A program made the position numbers and the translations under genes. From Phycisphaerae bacterium (GTDB lineage: Bacteria; Planctomycetota; Phycisphaerae; Sedimentisphaerales; SM23-30), in the NCBI GenBank assembly GCA_021736565.1, contig JAIPFO010000200.1, positions 1-6,992 of the forward strand: a stretch of DNA of 6,992 bases, written 5' to 3'. The notes under the pieces were generated by a model. The model saw only the letters and a program-made list of their open reading frames with translations, did no database searches and was not told the DNA's origin. Below, piece by piece: positions 1-6,108 of the stretch (its first letter is position 1; the number at the start of each line of letters is the position of its first letter).

Positions 1-344
1 CCGAGGCGATGCGTCGGATACTTATTGAGAACGTACGCCGTAAGAAAAGTCAGAAATATGGAGGGAATCGAAAAAAGGTCGAATTTAACGAGGATCTACT
101 AGTAAGTGATGGGGAAATTCCCTCAGATGACCTGCTCGCTCTGGAAGAGGCGCTAAATAAGTTTTCGCAAAATGAGCCCCTTATCGCCAAATTGGTTAAT
201 CTCCGATTTTTCGCCGGATTAACCAGCAAACAGGCAGCTGAAGTTTTGGGTATTTCGCACAATACGGCTGATAAATACTGGAGATACGCTCGCTCCTGGC
301 TTCGTTTGGAAATTGCTCAAAGTGATGCGTCTGACAAGGAATAA
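1..344 (+). CDS. ECF-type RNA polymerase sigma factor, 3' part (5' end outside the window)
   Basis: The open frame runs in from the left edge (codons GAG GCG precede the ATG at 9) and stops at TAA 342-344. The ATG at 9 is probably internal: the run EAMRRILIENVRRKK is what I expect in the middle of ECF sigma factors of the planctomycete/acidobacterial type, which are about 180-200 residues long, so some 70-80 residues including region 2 (-10 recognition) lie upstream. What remains is the linker and region 4: DLLALEEALNKF followed by LVNLRFFAGLTSKQAAEVLG and ISHNTADKYWRYARSWLRLE, a helix-turn-helix that would contact the -35 element. No anti-sigma gene follows. Instead a membrane Ser/Thr kinase starts 161 bases downstream on the same strand, a pairing common in planctomycetes, where the kinase is thought to act in the same pathway; that link is inference. 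Family assignment is from remembered family patterns. Confidence 0.88.
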   Translation, partial: EAMRRILIENVRRKKSQKYGGNRKKVEFNEDLLVSDGEIPSDDLLALEEALNKFSQNEPLIAKLVNLRFFAGLTSKQAAEVLGISHNTADKYWRYARSWLRLEIAQSDASDKE

Positions 345-449
345 ACCTTCAATACCGCGCAAGTCATAAGTTCTTCTAATTCAAAGATTTACGGTCTTTA
401 TGATACATTTTAATACCTTTATACATAAATTTTTCAATTATTTTGGGGT

Positions 450-465
450 AAACCATTCGTGGTTT
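450..465 (+). other. Small perfect hairpin with TTCG loop between sigma factor and kinase genes
   Basis: AAACCA (450-455) and TGGTTT (460-465) are exact inverted repeats around a TTCG loop. The hairpin lies 105 bases after the sigma-factor stop and 30 bases before the kinase ribosome site. No T-run follows, so it is a poor intrinsic terminator. It could be a weak attenuating or stabilising structure in the kinase leader, or chance in AT-rich DNA. The rest of 345-495 is AT-rich, and I see no convincing promoter boxes or small gene there. Confidence 0.25.
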
Positions 466-495
466 TCGCATTGTATTGTAGAAGCACAAATATAC

Positions 496-499
496 GGAG
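496..499 (+). promoter_or_regulatory. Ribosome binding site of the kinase gene
   Basis: GGAG lies six bases upstream of the ATG at 506. It supports this start over later in-frame methionines, as does the fact that the first 50 residues match the short N-terminal helical segment usual in this kinase type. Confidence 0.7.
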
Positions 500-505
500 C
501 TATTT

Positions 506-3334
506 ATGTCACCAGAATCAGAAAAAGAGCGGAGTATATTCCTGGCTGCATTGGAAATAAGCAACCGCAACGAAAGAAATGCTTATCTTAAAGAGGCTTG
601 TGGAAATGATAAGGCTCTTTTTACACGATTAGAAGCTCTACTGGAAGCCGAGAATATTGATGATGGATTCATGAAATCCCCGATTCTGGGTTCAGATATC
701 ACCCTGGAGGATACTCCTGACCTGGAAGTGCCCGGTGCCATTATTGATCGCTACAAGCTTTTGGAAAAGATCGGTGAAGGGGGCATGGCCACGGTTTATA
801 TGGCCCAGCAGGTGCAGCCCATCCGCCGTAAGGTGGCCCTGAAGATTATCAAGCTGGGTATGGATACCAGGCAGGTCATTGCCCGGTTTGAAGTGGAACG
901 GCAGGCCCTGGCGATGATGGATCATCCCAACATCGCCAAAGTATTTGATGCCGGGACTACAGAAACTGGCAGGCCCTATTTTGTGATGGAACTGGTACGG
1001 GGCGTATCTATAACCGACTATTGCGACCAGAACAATCTTACTACCAGGCAGCGGCTTGACCTGTTTATTCAGGTTTGTAATGCTGTCCAACACGCCCATC
1101 AGAAGGGTATCATCCATCGGGATATCAAGCCTGCCAATGTTATGGTAACTGTTCAAGATGGCAAGCCGGTTCCCAAGGTCATTGATTTTGGAATCGCCAA
1201 GGCAACAGACCGGCAACTGACCGAAAAGACCTTGTTTACTCAGTATGCCCAGATGATCGGTACCCCGGAATATATGAGCCCCGAGCAGGCAGAGACCGGG
1301 GGAGTAGATGTTGATACCAGAACCGATATCTACTCATTAGGAGTTTTACTCTATGAACTACTGACCGAAGTAAAACCTTTTGACGCTGAAACTCTCCGCA
1401 AAGCGGGCTATGCAGAGATACAGAGGATTATCAGGGAAGAAGAACCGGACAAGCCGTCCACCAGATTGAGTACCCTGGGAGACTCGCTGACGGGTATTGC
1501 CCGGCATCGCCAGACCGAACCCAATACCCTGAGAAAACTGCTCCGCGGCGATCTCGACTGGATCGTTATGAAATCGCTGGAGAAGGACCGGTCCCGGCGT
1601 TACGAAACGGTCAATGAACTGGAAATGGACATCAATCGACACCTGGCCAGCGAACCGGTCATGGCTGCGGCGCCAGGCATTACGTACAGATTGCGTAAGT
1701 TCACGCGCCGCAATCGGGTCGCAGTTGCGTTCGGTTGTCTGGTTGCGATTATGACGATTGTTGTTATATCAGCGCTTTCGGTTAGCACAGTTATGATTTG
1801 GCGGGAGAAGGGGCGTACGGAGGCGCAGGCTAAAAGAGCCGAAGGAAATTTTTTAATGGCCCTTAACACGGTGGATGAAATGCTGAAATTAGTGAAATTA
1901 CCCATTCGTCCAGGCTGGCGCTGGAAATTTGTTCAAGAGTCACAGAATACAATGGAGCATGAGGAATTATGCCAGACGATCTTACAGAAGACTCAGAAAC
2001 TCTATGAGGAATTTCTGGAGAAAAACAGCGATAATCCAGCGGCTCTGATACAGACAGCCGACGCCTTCTTTCGGATAGTCCTCAGTCACAAGTATTTGGG
2101 CCAAGATAATCAGGCCGTTCAGCAGATATATCAGAAAGCTCTTATTGCCGGTATAAGAGCGATTGAGTTGAAACCAGAGGATAGCAATTGCTGGCGTATA
2201 CGAGGGCAGGCTTACAACGGTCTTGGCCAATATGATAAAGCGGTCGCTGACTTCACCAAAGCTGTTGAGTTGAAGTCAGACGATAATTTGTACTGGCTGA
2301 GAGGAGATGCATATTACAGTCTTGGTCAGTATGATAAAGCTTTCGCTGATTTCACCAAATCCATTGAATTAAATCCAAAAAATTCTTATTATTGGAGAGG
2401 GCGAGGGGTAAATTATAGGAGTCTCGGCCAGTATGATAAAGCACTCGCAGATTTTTCCAAAGCCATTGAATTAAACCCAAACGATGCAGGGCACTGGTAC
2501 GCGCAAGGACTAGCACATCGCAGTATCGGTCAGATTGATAAAGCAATCGCTGACTTCACCAAAGCTATTGAGTTGCAACCAGATTTTGTATTCCCCTGGA
2601 TTGAACGAGGTAAAGAATATCTTAATCTCCGCCAGTATGATAAAGCACTCATCGACTTCACCAAAGCCATTGAACTGAATCTAAATGCTGCATGGCCCAG
2701 GTTTGAGCGAGGAAAAGCATATCTTGATCTCGACCAGTATGATAAAGCACTCACTGACTTCACCAAGGCGATTGAGTTGAAATCAGATTTTGAATGGTCC
2801 TGGTACATGCGAGGAAAAGCATATCTTGGTCTCGGCCAGTATGATAAAGCTTTCGCTGATTTAGATAAATTTACTGGTATTGCCAAAGAGCCGTTAAAAA
2901 TCCCAAAGGCATTCAACTACCTGGCCTGGAAATGTGTCATAAGTCCTGATATTCCACTACCTAAAGCCTCCTTTGCGGTTAAGTTAGCCGAAAAAACTGT
3001 CCAGGCTGATCCGAATGAAGCAAACTACTGGAACACGCTTGGAGTTGCGCACTACCGGGCAGGACAGTGGGAAGAAGCAAGCACGGCGTTAAAAAAAACA
3101 ATGGAATTGAGCAAGGGTGAATACGACGGGTGCAATCTATTTTTCATAGCGATGGCCCGATGGCAGTTGGGCGAAAAAACAAAAGCACACCAGGTTTATG
3201 GCCAGGCAGTTGAGTGGATGAAGCAAAAGCAACCGGACAATGATCAGCTTGCCCAATTCCGTGCAGAAGCAGCCAAATTGTTAGGCATAACCAAACCGAA
3301 AGACCGAAAGGAGGTAACACCTGGGAAAGAATAA
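506..3334 (+). CDS. Transmembrane Ser/Thr protein kinase with C-terminal TPR array
   Basis: 942 residues. Residues 7-50 form a helical lead-in (FLAALEIS..ERNAYLKEACG..RLEALLEAE) typical of planctomycete kinases. The kinase domain spans about 81-380 and has every key residue: glycine loop GEGGMATV (90-97), ATP lysine K113, helix-C E131, catalytic HRDIKPAN (204-211, D206), DFG (227-229), GTPEYMSPEQ (252-261) and D274 of TDIYSLG. It should be active. About 55 residues (292-348) are inserted before RGDLDWIVMK and EKDRSRRYET, a hallmark of this group. A basic stretch (397-404) precedes one membrane segment (about 405-431), so the kinase is predicted cytosolic and the rest periplasmic. A TPR array follows: seven 33-34-residue units at 562-796 with the pattern W..RG.AY..LGQYDKA..DFTKAIEL, then more diverged units at about 839-905. 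The substrate is unknown; the upstream sigma factor is the obvious candidate pathway partner. The TPR half probably binds a protein ligand. Confidence 0.93.
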   Translation: MSPESEKERSIFLAALEISNRNERNAYLKEACGNDKALFTRLEALLEAENIDDGFMKSPILGSDITLEDTPDLEVPGAIIDRYKLLEKIGEGGMATVYMAQQVQPIRRKVALKIIKLGMDTRQVIARFEVERQALAMMDHPNIAKVFDAGTTETGRPYFVMELVRGVSITDYCDQNNLTTRQRLDLFIQVCNAVQHAHQKGIIHRDIKPANVMVTVQDGKPVPKVIDFGIAKATDRQLTEKTLFTQYAQMIGTPEYMSPEQAETGGVDVDTRTDIYSLGVLLYELLTEVKPFDAETLRKAGYAEIQRIIREEEPDKPSTRLSTLGDSLTGIARHRQTEPNTLRKLLRGDLDWIVMKSLEKDRSRRYETVNELEMDINRHLASEPVMAAAPGITYRLRKFTRRNRVAVAFGCLVAIMTIVVISALSVSTVMIWREKGRTEAQAKRAEGNFLMALNTVDEMLKLVKLPIRPGWRWKFVQESQNTMEHEELCQTILQKTQKLYEEFLEKNSDNPAALIQTADAFFRIVLSHKYLGQDNQAVQQIYQKALIAGIRAIELKPEDSNCWRIRGQAYNGLGQYDKAVADFTKAVELKSDDNLYWLRGDAYYSLGQYDKAFADFTKSIELNPKNSYYWRGRGVNYRSLGQYDKALADFSKAIELNPNDAGHWYAQGLAHRSIGQIDKAIADFTKAIELQPDFVFPWIERGKEYLNLRQYDKALIDFTKAIELNLNAAWPRFERGKAYLDLDQYDKALTDFTKAIELKSDFEWSWYMRGKAYLGLGQYDKAFADLDKFTGIAKEPLKIPKAFNYLAWKCVISPDIPLPKASFAVKLAEKTVQADPNEANYWNTLGVAHYRAGQWEEASTALKKTMELSKGEYDGCNLFFIAMARWQLGEKTKAHQVYGQAVEWMKQKQPDNDQLAQFRAEAAKLLGITKPKDRKEVTPGKE
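2189..2893 (+). repeat. Seven tandem 102-bp repeats (one 99 bp) encoding TPR units
   Basis: The string CAGTATGATAAAGC, or a close variant, recurs at 2228, 2327, 2429, 2531, 2633, 2735 and 2837, a spacing of 99 then five times 102 bases. Each is followed by GACTTCACCAAAGC or a close variant, and then the ATTGA(A/G)TT codons; the last unit departs from this after GCTGATTTAGATAAA. Conservation extends to synonymous positions, which points to recent expansion or gene conversion of the units rather than old independent TPRs. The number of units may differ between strains. Confidence 0.9.
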
Positions 3335-3370
3335 CGAATATCAAAAGATAAAATAGTCTGCTTAGGTACA

Positions 3371-3400
3371 AAACATTGGCAGATATAGAATGACAATTGA
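3371..3400 (+). pseudogene. Possible remnant of a dockerin-gene 3' tail
   Basis: AAACATTGGC at 3371-3380 is identical to 5525-5534, which codes for KHWL near the end of the beta-helix/dockerin gene. Both copies sit at almost the same distance from the downstream 87-bp repeat (43 against 42 bases). Read in that frame, a TGA falls at 3398-3400, the same number of codons along as the real stop at 5552-5554, with an extra TAG in between. Sequence between the decamer and the repeat is only weakly similar. It may be the decayed last ten codons of a second dockerin gene; chance cannot be excluded. Confidence 0.35.
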
Positions 3401-3413
3401 GTATTAGATTTTG

Positions 3414-3461
3414 AAAAAAGCGGCTGGTGAGTCCAAACGTCCAGGTAAGTACTCACCAACC
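3414..3461 (-). terminator. Intrinsic terminator (minus strand) in repeat copy 1
   Basis: The arms are 3422-3432 and 3451-3461 (11 pairs, one a U-G wobble as minus-strand RNA) with an 18-base loop, followed on the minus strand by GC and six Ts (3419-3414). The plus strand has no T-run after the stem and a C-A mismatch in it, so the minus strand is the functional reading. No intact minus-strand gene now ends here. The large loop is unusual for a terminator. It may still stabilise the kinase transcript's 3' end. Confidence 0.55.
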
Positions 3462-3500
3462 CAAGTCCAATCCGAGCGGATGTTTTGCGCGCCCGGAATC
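3414..3500. repeat. 87-bp intergenic repeat, copy 1
   Basis: Aligns without gaps to 5567-5653 in the same orientation: 75 of 87 bases are identical by my count. Similarity ends abruptly at the right after GCGCGCCCGGAATC. On the minus strand it reads as the last codons of an open frame, beginning DSGRAKHPLGLDLGW and ending in TGA, then a hairpin and a T-run. The 12 differences between copies fall evenly over the three codon positions, so neither copy looks maintained as protein-coding. It lies 79 bases after the kinase stop and 56 bases before the beta-helix start. Confidence 0.9.
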
Positions 3501-3544
3501 AGGACATTTAAATTATATCGCAAATCATAGATTTTTACAATATA

Positions 3545-3548
3545 GGAG
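3545..3548 (+). promoter_or_regulatory. Ribosome binding site of the beta-helix gene
   Basis: GGAG lies eight bases before the ATG at 3557. It fixes the start that gives a complete signal peptide. The promoter must lie within, or overlap, repeat copy 1 or the AT-rich stretch 3505-3544; I cannot assign -35 and -10 boxes with confidence. Confidence 0.7.
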
Positions 3549-3556
3549 TACTAATC

Positions 3557-5554
3557 ATGTGTAAAAAAATAACAATCTTGACAATCGTAGCAGTGTTAAT
3601 GACTGGGTTCCTGTCAGGAATGGCTGTGGCAGATACTAGCTATATCTATGTCGATCCAAATGCTCTCGGCGCTAACGACGGCAGCAGTTGGCCCAATGCC
3701 TACACCAACCTGCAAGATGCCCTGGCTGCCGCCAACTCCATGGCCAAACCGGTTGAAATCTGGGTGGCTCGTGGTGTCTATAAACCGGATCAGGGAGCAG
3801 GTATTAGTCCAGGCGACAGGAATGCCACTTTTCAGCTTATTAGCGACGTAGCTCTTTACGGTGGATTTCCATCCGGTGGAGGACAGTGGGAAGATCGTGA
3901 TCCTAACATGTACGAAACAGTTCTTAGTGGTGATTTAATTGGCAACGACACTAACGTCGATGTTCTTGGAAATATGCTTGTTGAACCAACTCGATCTGAC
4001 AACAGTATTCACGTTGTTACCGGCAGCGGAACAGATGCAACGGCGTTAATAGATGGATTCACAGTTACGGCAGGTTATGCAGTGGGCATTACCGATTGGC
4101 AATGGGGGACAGATGCGCAGGATTTAAAATATTATGACTATTCATATGGTTGGGATGAATTTGATCTCTATGGCGCTGGTATGTTTAATAATACCGGCAG
4201 TCCAACAGTAAAAGCTTGCAATTTTATTGATAATGCAGCAACTTACGGGGCCGGGATATATAATTACAGTATAGGCAGTCCGAGGATAGAACTCTGTAAT
4301 TTCAGCAGAAATGTAGTCAGTCATTGGGGTGGAGGTATAATGAACGCTTTAGAAAGCGATCCTGTAATCAATACCTGTACTTTCAATGGCAACCAGGCAG
4401 GTTATACCAATTTGGGAGGGGATGGTGCGGCGATTGAAACAGTTCTTGATTGTAATCCTGTGATCCAAAACTGCGTCTTTATGGATAATCATACCACTAT
4501 TCATCCCGGCGGTGATGCAGGCGCTGCTATATGTGAACGATGGAGAAATAATACTTTAATTGATGAATGTGTTTTCTTTGGAAATCTATCGAGCTATGGG
4601 GGCGCAGTGTTTTCATGGCAAGGAGATATTCACATCCGGAACAGCACTTTCCGTGAAAATACATCTAGAACGGCAGGCGGGGCAATATTTTGCTGGTTGA
4701 ATAATTTTACGCAAACTAACTGCAGCTTTGAAGGTAACAAGTCGGAATGGGGTGGCGCCGAATCTATCACGGATAGTACTTTTGTCTGTTCTGTATGTAC
4801 TTTTATAAATAACTTATCTACCGATACCCAATATAGTTCGGGAGGGGCGGTTGACTGCACAGATTCTGATTCAAGATTTACTAATTGTTTATTTAGTGAC
4901 AATAAGGCGAAAAAAGGCGGGGTTTTGTGGACTGGAAATCACTTAGGAAAAACCGGTATCTGTTCATTGATAAACTGTACCATAGTTGATAATGATTCCT
5001 TTGGGATTTACATCTACAATATAATCCCGACGCTGAAAAATTGTATTTTATGGAATAATTACCCCAACCAGATTTATGGATTTGCCAATGTAAATTACAG
5101 TAATATAGAAGGTGGGTATATAGGTACGGGTAATATCGACATTGATCCTCTGTTTGTCGATCCAGCTGAAGGCGATTTTCATCTGAAATCTCAAGCAGGA
5201 CGTTGGGATGAAACCGCACAAAGCTGGGTGAAAGATAATGTAACCAGTCCATGCATTGATGCCGGAGATCCTGCGTCTGACTGGCATAGCGAACTCTGGC
5301 CGCATGGAGGACGCAGCAACATGGGAGCTTACGGCAATACGACCGAAGCAAGTATGTCCGGGGATGAAACCAAAGGGTGTATCGCGGATCTAAATTACGA
5401 CGGCCAGGTGAATATCATTGATTTCAGCATGCTATCTAATAAATGGATGTTGGAGCAGGTTCTCCTAAAAGAAGACATGGACCGCAACGGCCTGGTCAGC
5501 CTTCCCGATGCCGCCCTGCTTTGTAAACATTGGCTCTGGCAGGAAAGTCCTTGA
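3557..5554 (+). CDS. Secreted right-handed beta-helix protein with C-terminal dockerin-like domain
   Basis: 665 residues. Residues 1-25 are a Sec signal peptide (basic CKK, hydrophobic core, AVA before the probable cleavage at 25/26). The start of the mature part (IYVDPNALGANDGSSWPNAY) and VEIWVARGVYKPD are standard for planctomycete parallel beta-helix proteins. From about 150 to 520 there are short repeated turns with G-G-A/G-I/M cores and C.F..N motifs (CNFIDN, CTFNGN, CVFMDN, CSFEGN, CTFINN, CLFSDN), the rungs of a beta-solenoid. DPLFVDP (530-536) and SPCIDAGDP (564-572) close the fold. Residues 608-661 hold two calcium loops, DLNYDGQVNIID (611-622) and DMDRNGLVSLPD (640-651), with D/N/S at ligand positions 1, 3, 5, 9 and 12 as in type I dockerins. 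The probable role is cell-surface or extracellular carbohydrate binding or scaffold attachment. No polysaccharide-lyase catalytic residues can be assigned by eye. The gene stands alone between two direct repeats. Confidence 0.9.
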   Translation: MCKKITILTIVAVLMTGFLSGMAVADTSYIYVDPNALGANDGSSWPNAYTNLQDALAAANSMAKPVEIWVARGVYKPDQGAGISPGDRNATFQLISDVALYGGFPSGGGQWEDRDPNMYETVLSGDLIGNDTNVDVLGNMLVEPTRSDNSIHVVTGSGTDATALIDGFTVTAGYAVGITDWQWGTDAQDLKYYDYSYGWDEFDLYGAGMFNNTGSPTVKACNFIDNAATYGAGIYNYSIGSPRIELCNFSRNVVSHWGGGIMNALESDPVINTCTFNGNQAGYTNLGGDGAAIETVLDCNPVIQNCVFMDNHTTIHPGGDAGAAICERWRNNTLIDECVFFGNLSSYGGAVFSWQGDIHIRNSTFRENTSRTAGGAIFCWLNNFTQTNCSFEGNKSEWGGAESITDSTFVCSVCTFINNLSTDTQYSSGGAVDCTDSDSRFTNCLFSDNKAKKGGVLWTGNHLGKTGICSLINCTIVDNDSFGIYIYNIIPTLKNCILWNNYPNQIYGFANVNYSNIEGGYIGTGNIDIDPLFVDPAEGDFHLKSQAGRWDETAQSWVKDNVTSPCIDAGDPASDWHSELWPHGGRSNMGAYGNTTEASMSGDETKGCIADLNYDGQVNIIDFSMLSNKWMLEQVLLKEDMDRNGLVSLPDAALLCKHWLWQESP

Positions 5555-5566
5555 TCGTAAAATATT

Positions 5567-5614
5567 AAAAAAGCGGCCGGTGAGCCCAAACATCCAGGTA
5601 AGCGCTCACCGGCC
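5567..5614 (-). terminator. Intrinsic terminator (minus strand) downstream of toxin/immunity locus
   Basis: A perfect 11-bp stem, GGCCGGTGAGC (5575-5585) with GCTCACCGGCC (5604-5614), has an 18-base loop and is followed on the minus strand by GC and six Ts (5572-5567). The relic's TGA stop (5608-5606) lies within the stem. It would end minus-strand transcripts from the toxin and immunity genes. As a stem just after the beta-helix stop it may also mark the end of the convergent plus-strand transcript. Compared with copy 1, two base pairs change on both sides and pairing is kept. Confidence 0.65.
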
Positions 5615-5653
5615 CAGGCCCAATCTGAGCGGAAGGTTTGCGCGCCCGGAATC
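5567..5653. repeat. 87-bp intergenic repeat, copy 2
   Basis: Partner of 3414-3500, in direct orientation, offset by 2153 bases. It starts 12 bases after the beta-helix stop. Its right end (GCGCGCCCGGAATC) reads DSGRA on the minus strand, in frame with the toxin-linker remnant that continues to 5806. This copy is therefore the 3' end of that minus-strand relic plus its terminator. Copy 1 lacks the upstream part of the relic. Confidence 0.9.
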
Positions 5654-5806
5654 CAGCCCACCCAACACATCACCCTGCTGGAATCCTTGATAGGCACCAT
5701 AAGTTCCCATCCCAATTTCACCGGCAGTTGATACATGGCTAAGCATGCTGTATCCTTTACCCAATCGCTGGGCCGTTCTTGTATATTTGGTGAATCTATT
5801 TACTTG
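5606..5806 (-). pseudogene. Remnant of a polymorphic-toxin C-terminal region (displaced older tip)
   Basis: The minus-strand frame from 5806 is bounded upstream by TAA (5809-5807) and ends at TGA 5608-5606, giving 66 codons without a plausible start. Residues 3-55 align without gaps to residues 90-142 of the toxin at 6108-6992: 25 of 53 are identical, including AQR.G, GE.GMG.YG, QGD..GG and the final DSGR. After DSGR the two diverge completely: here only ANLPLRLGLGR and stop remain, while the neighbouring toxin continues into its metallopeptidase tip. It is best read as what is left of an older C-terminus after a new tip and immunity gene were inserted upstream. It is unlikely to be translated by itself. 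Confidence 0.75.
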
Positions 5807-5841
5807 TTAAAGAACATATTTTGTTAGGCGAGCAATGTCAC

Positions 5842-6108
5842 TTAATCTACCCTATGACTTTTTTCCTTATCCTTTTTTTCTAGTCTTCGTCGTTCCTGAT
5901 AGTCAGAAATATAAGCCCATAATATTCCCAAAGCTACCAAAAGTGTGATAGTCCAAACAAAAACCATGATACTGAAAAATACTCCAGATATTGATCGGTT
6001 TCTTAAATAAATAACTAAAAAAATAACGGATAATATTGCGCTGTAAAACCCTATAGTCAATGGACTATGAAACCACAATAAAAATTCAACAATATTCCTT
6101 TTTTTCAT
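5842..6108 (-). CDS. Small two-helix membrane protein, candidate immunity protein
   Basis: 88 residues, no family recognised. Two strongly hydrophobic segments (about 17-35 and 43-66) are separated by the short basic turn RNRSIS. The N-terminus is basic (KKRN) and the C-terminal tail (70-88) is highly charged (QERRRLEKKDKEK), so both ends should face the cytosol. The ATG (6108-6106) overlaps the toxin stop by one base (TAATG), and GGGAG inside the toxin gene sits nine bases before it, so translation is probably coupled. Position directly after a toxin tip is where immunity genes lie in Rhs, CDI and related loci. The role is inferred from position; the sequence shows only membrane topology. 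The gene is very AT-rich (15 G/C of 60 bases in 6001-6060), suggesting it came with the tip. A membrane immunity protein would fit a toxin that acts at or crosses the inner membrane. Confidence 0.7.
   Translation of the reverse strand: MKKRNIVEFLLWFHSPLTIGFYSAILSVIFLVIYLRNRSISGVFFSIMVFVWTITLLVALGILWAYISDYQERRRLEKKDKEKSHRVD

Noticed and set aside
445..470. Sequence around AAACCATTCG resembling part of a c-di-GMP-I riboswitch.
   Set aside because: Only a short string resembles it. The second stem, the tetraloop receptor and the conserved junction are missing, and the segment forms its own simple hairpin.
692..1216. Long antisense open frame across the kinase domain, with several similar ones elsewhere on the opposite strand of real genes.
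   Set aside because: It lies wholly opposite conserved kinase motifs, has no recognisable protein pattern and has no ribosome site; it is a by-product of codon use on the real strand.
2228..2850. Regularly spaced identical strings that could suggest a CRISPR-like array.
   Set aside because: The spacing is 99-102 bases, in frame with an intact coding sequence, and translates to TPR units.
3308..3315. Perfect Shine-Dalgarno-like AAGGAGGT in the last codons of the kinase gene.
   Set aside because: No start codon followed by an open frame lies at a usable distance; the next gene begins about 240 bases downstream with its own GGAG.
5395..5736. Minus-strand open frame running through repeat copy 2; the matching frame (IPGAQ..RSDW.W.GE.LPG) is also open in copy 1.
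   Set aside because: Differences between the copies are spread evenly over codon positions and cluster as compensated stem changes, so coding selection is not visible. The frame also runs antisense into the dockerin, and the toxin-linker homology is in a different frame.
5823..5829. GTTAGGC, which fits the integron core-site consensus GTTRRRY, near the hairpin-bearing repeat.
   Set aside because: No matching inverse core site (RYYYAAC) forms an attC-like palindrome with it, the 87-bp repeats carry no such core, and no integrase is in the window. A 7-base degenerate match is expected by chance.
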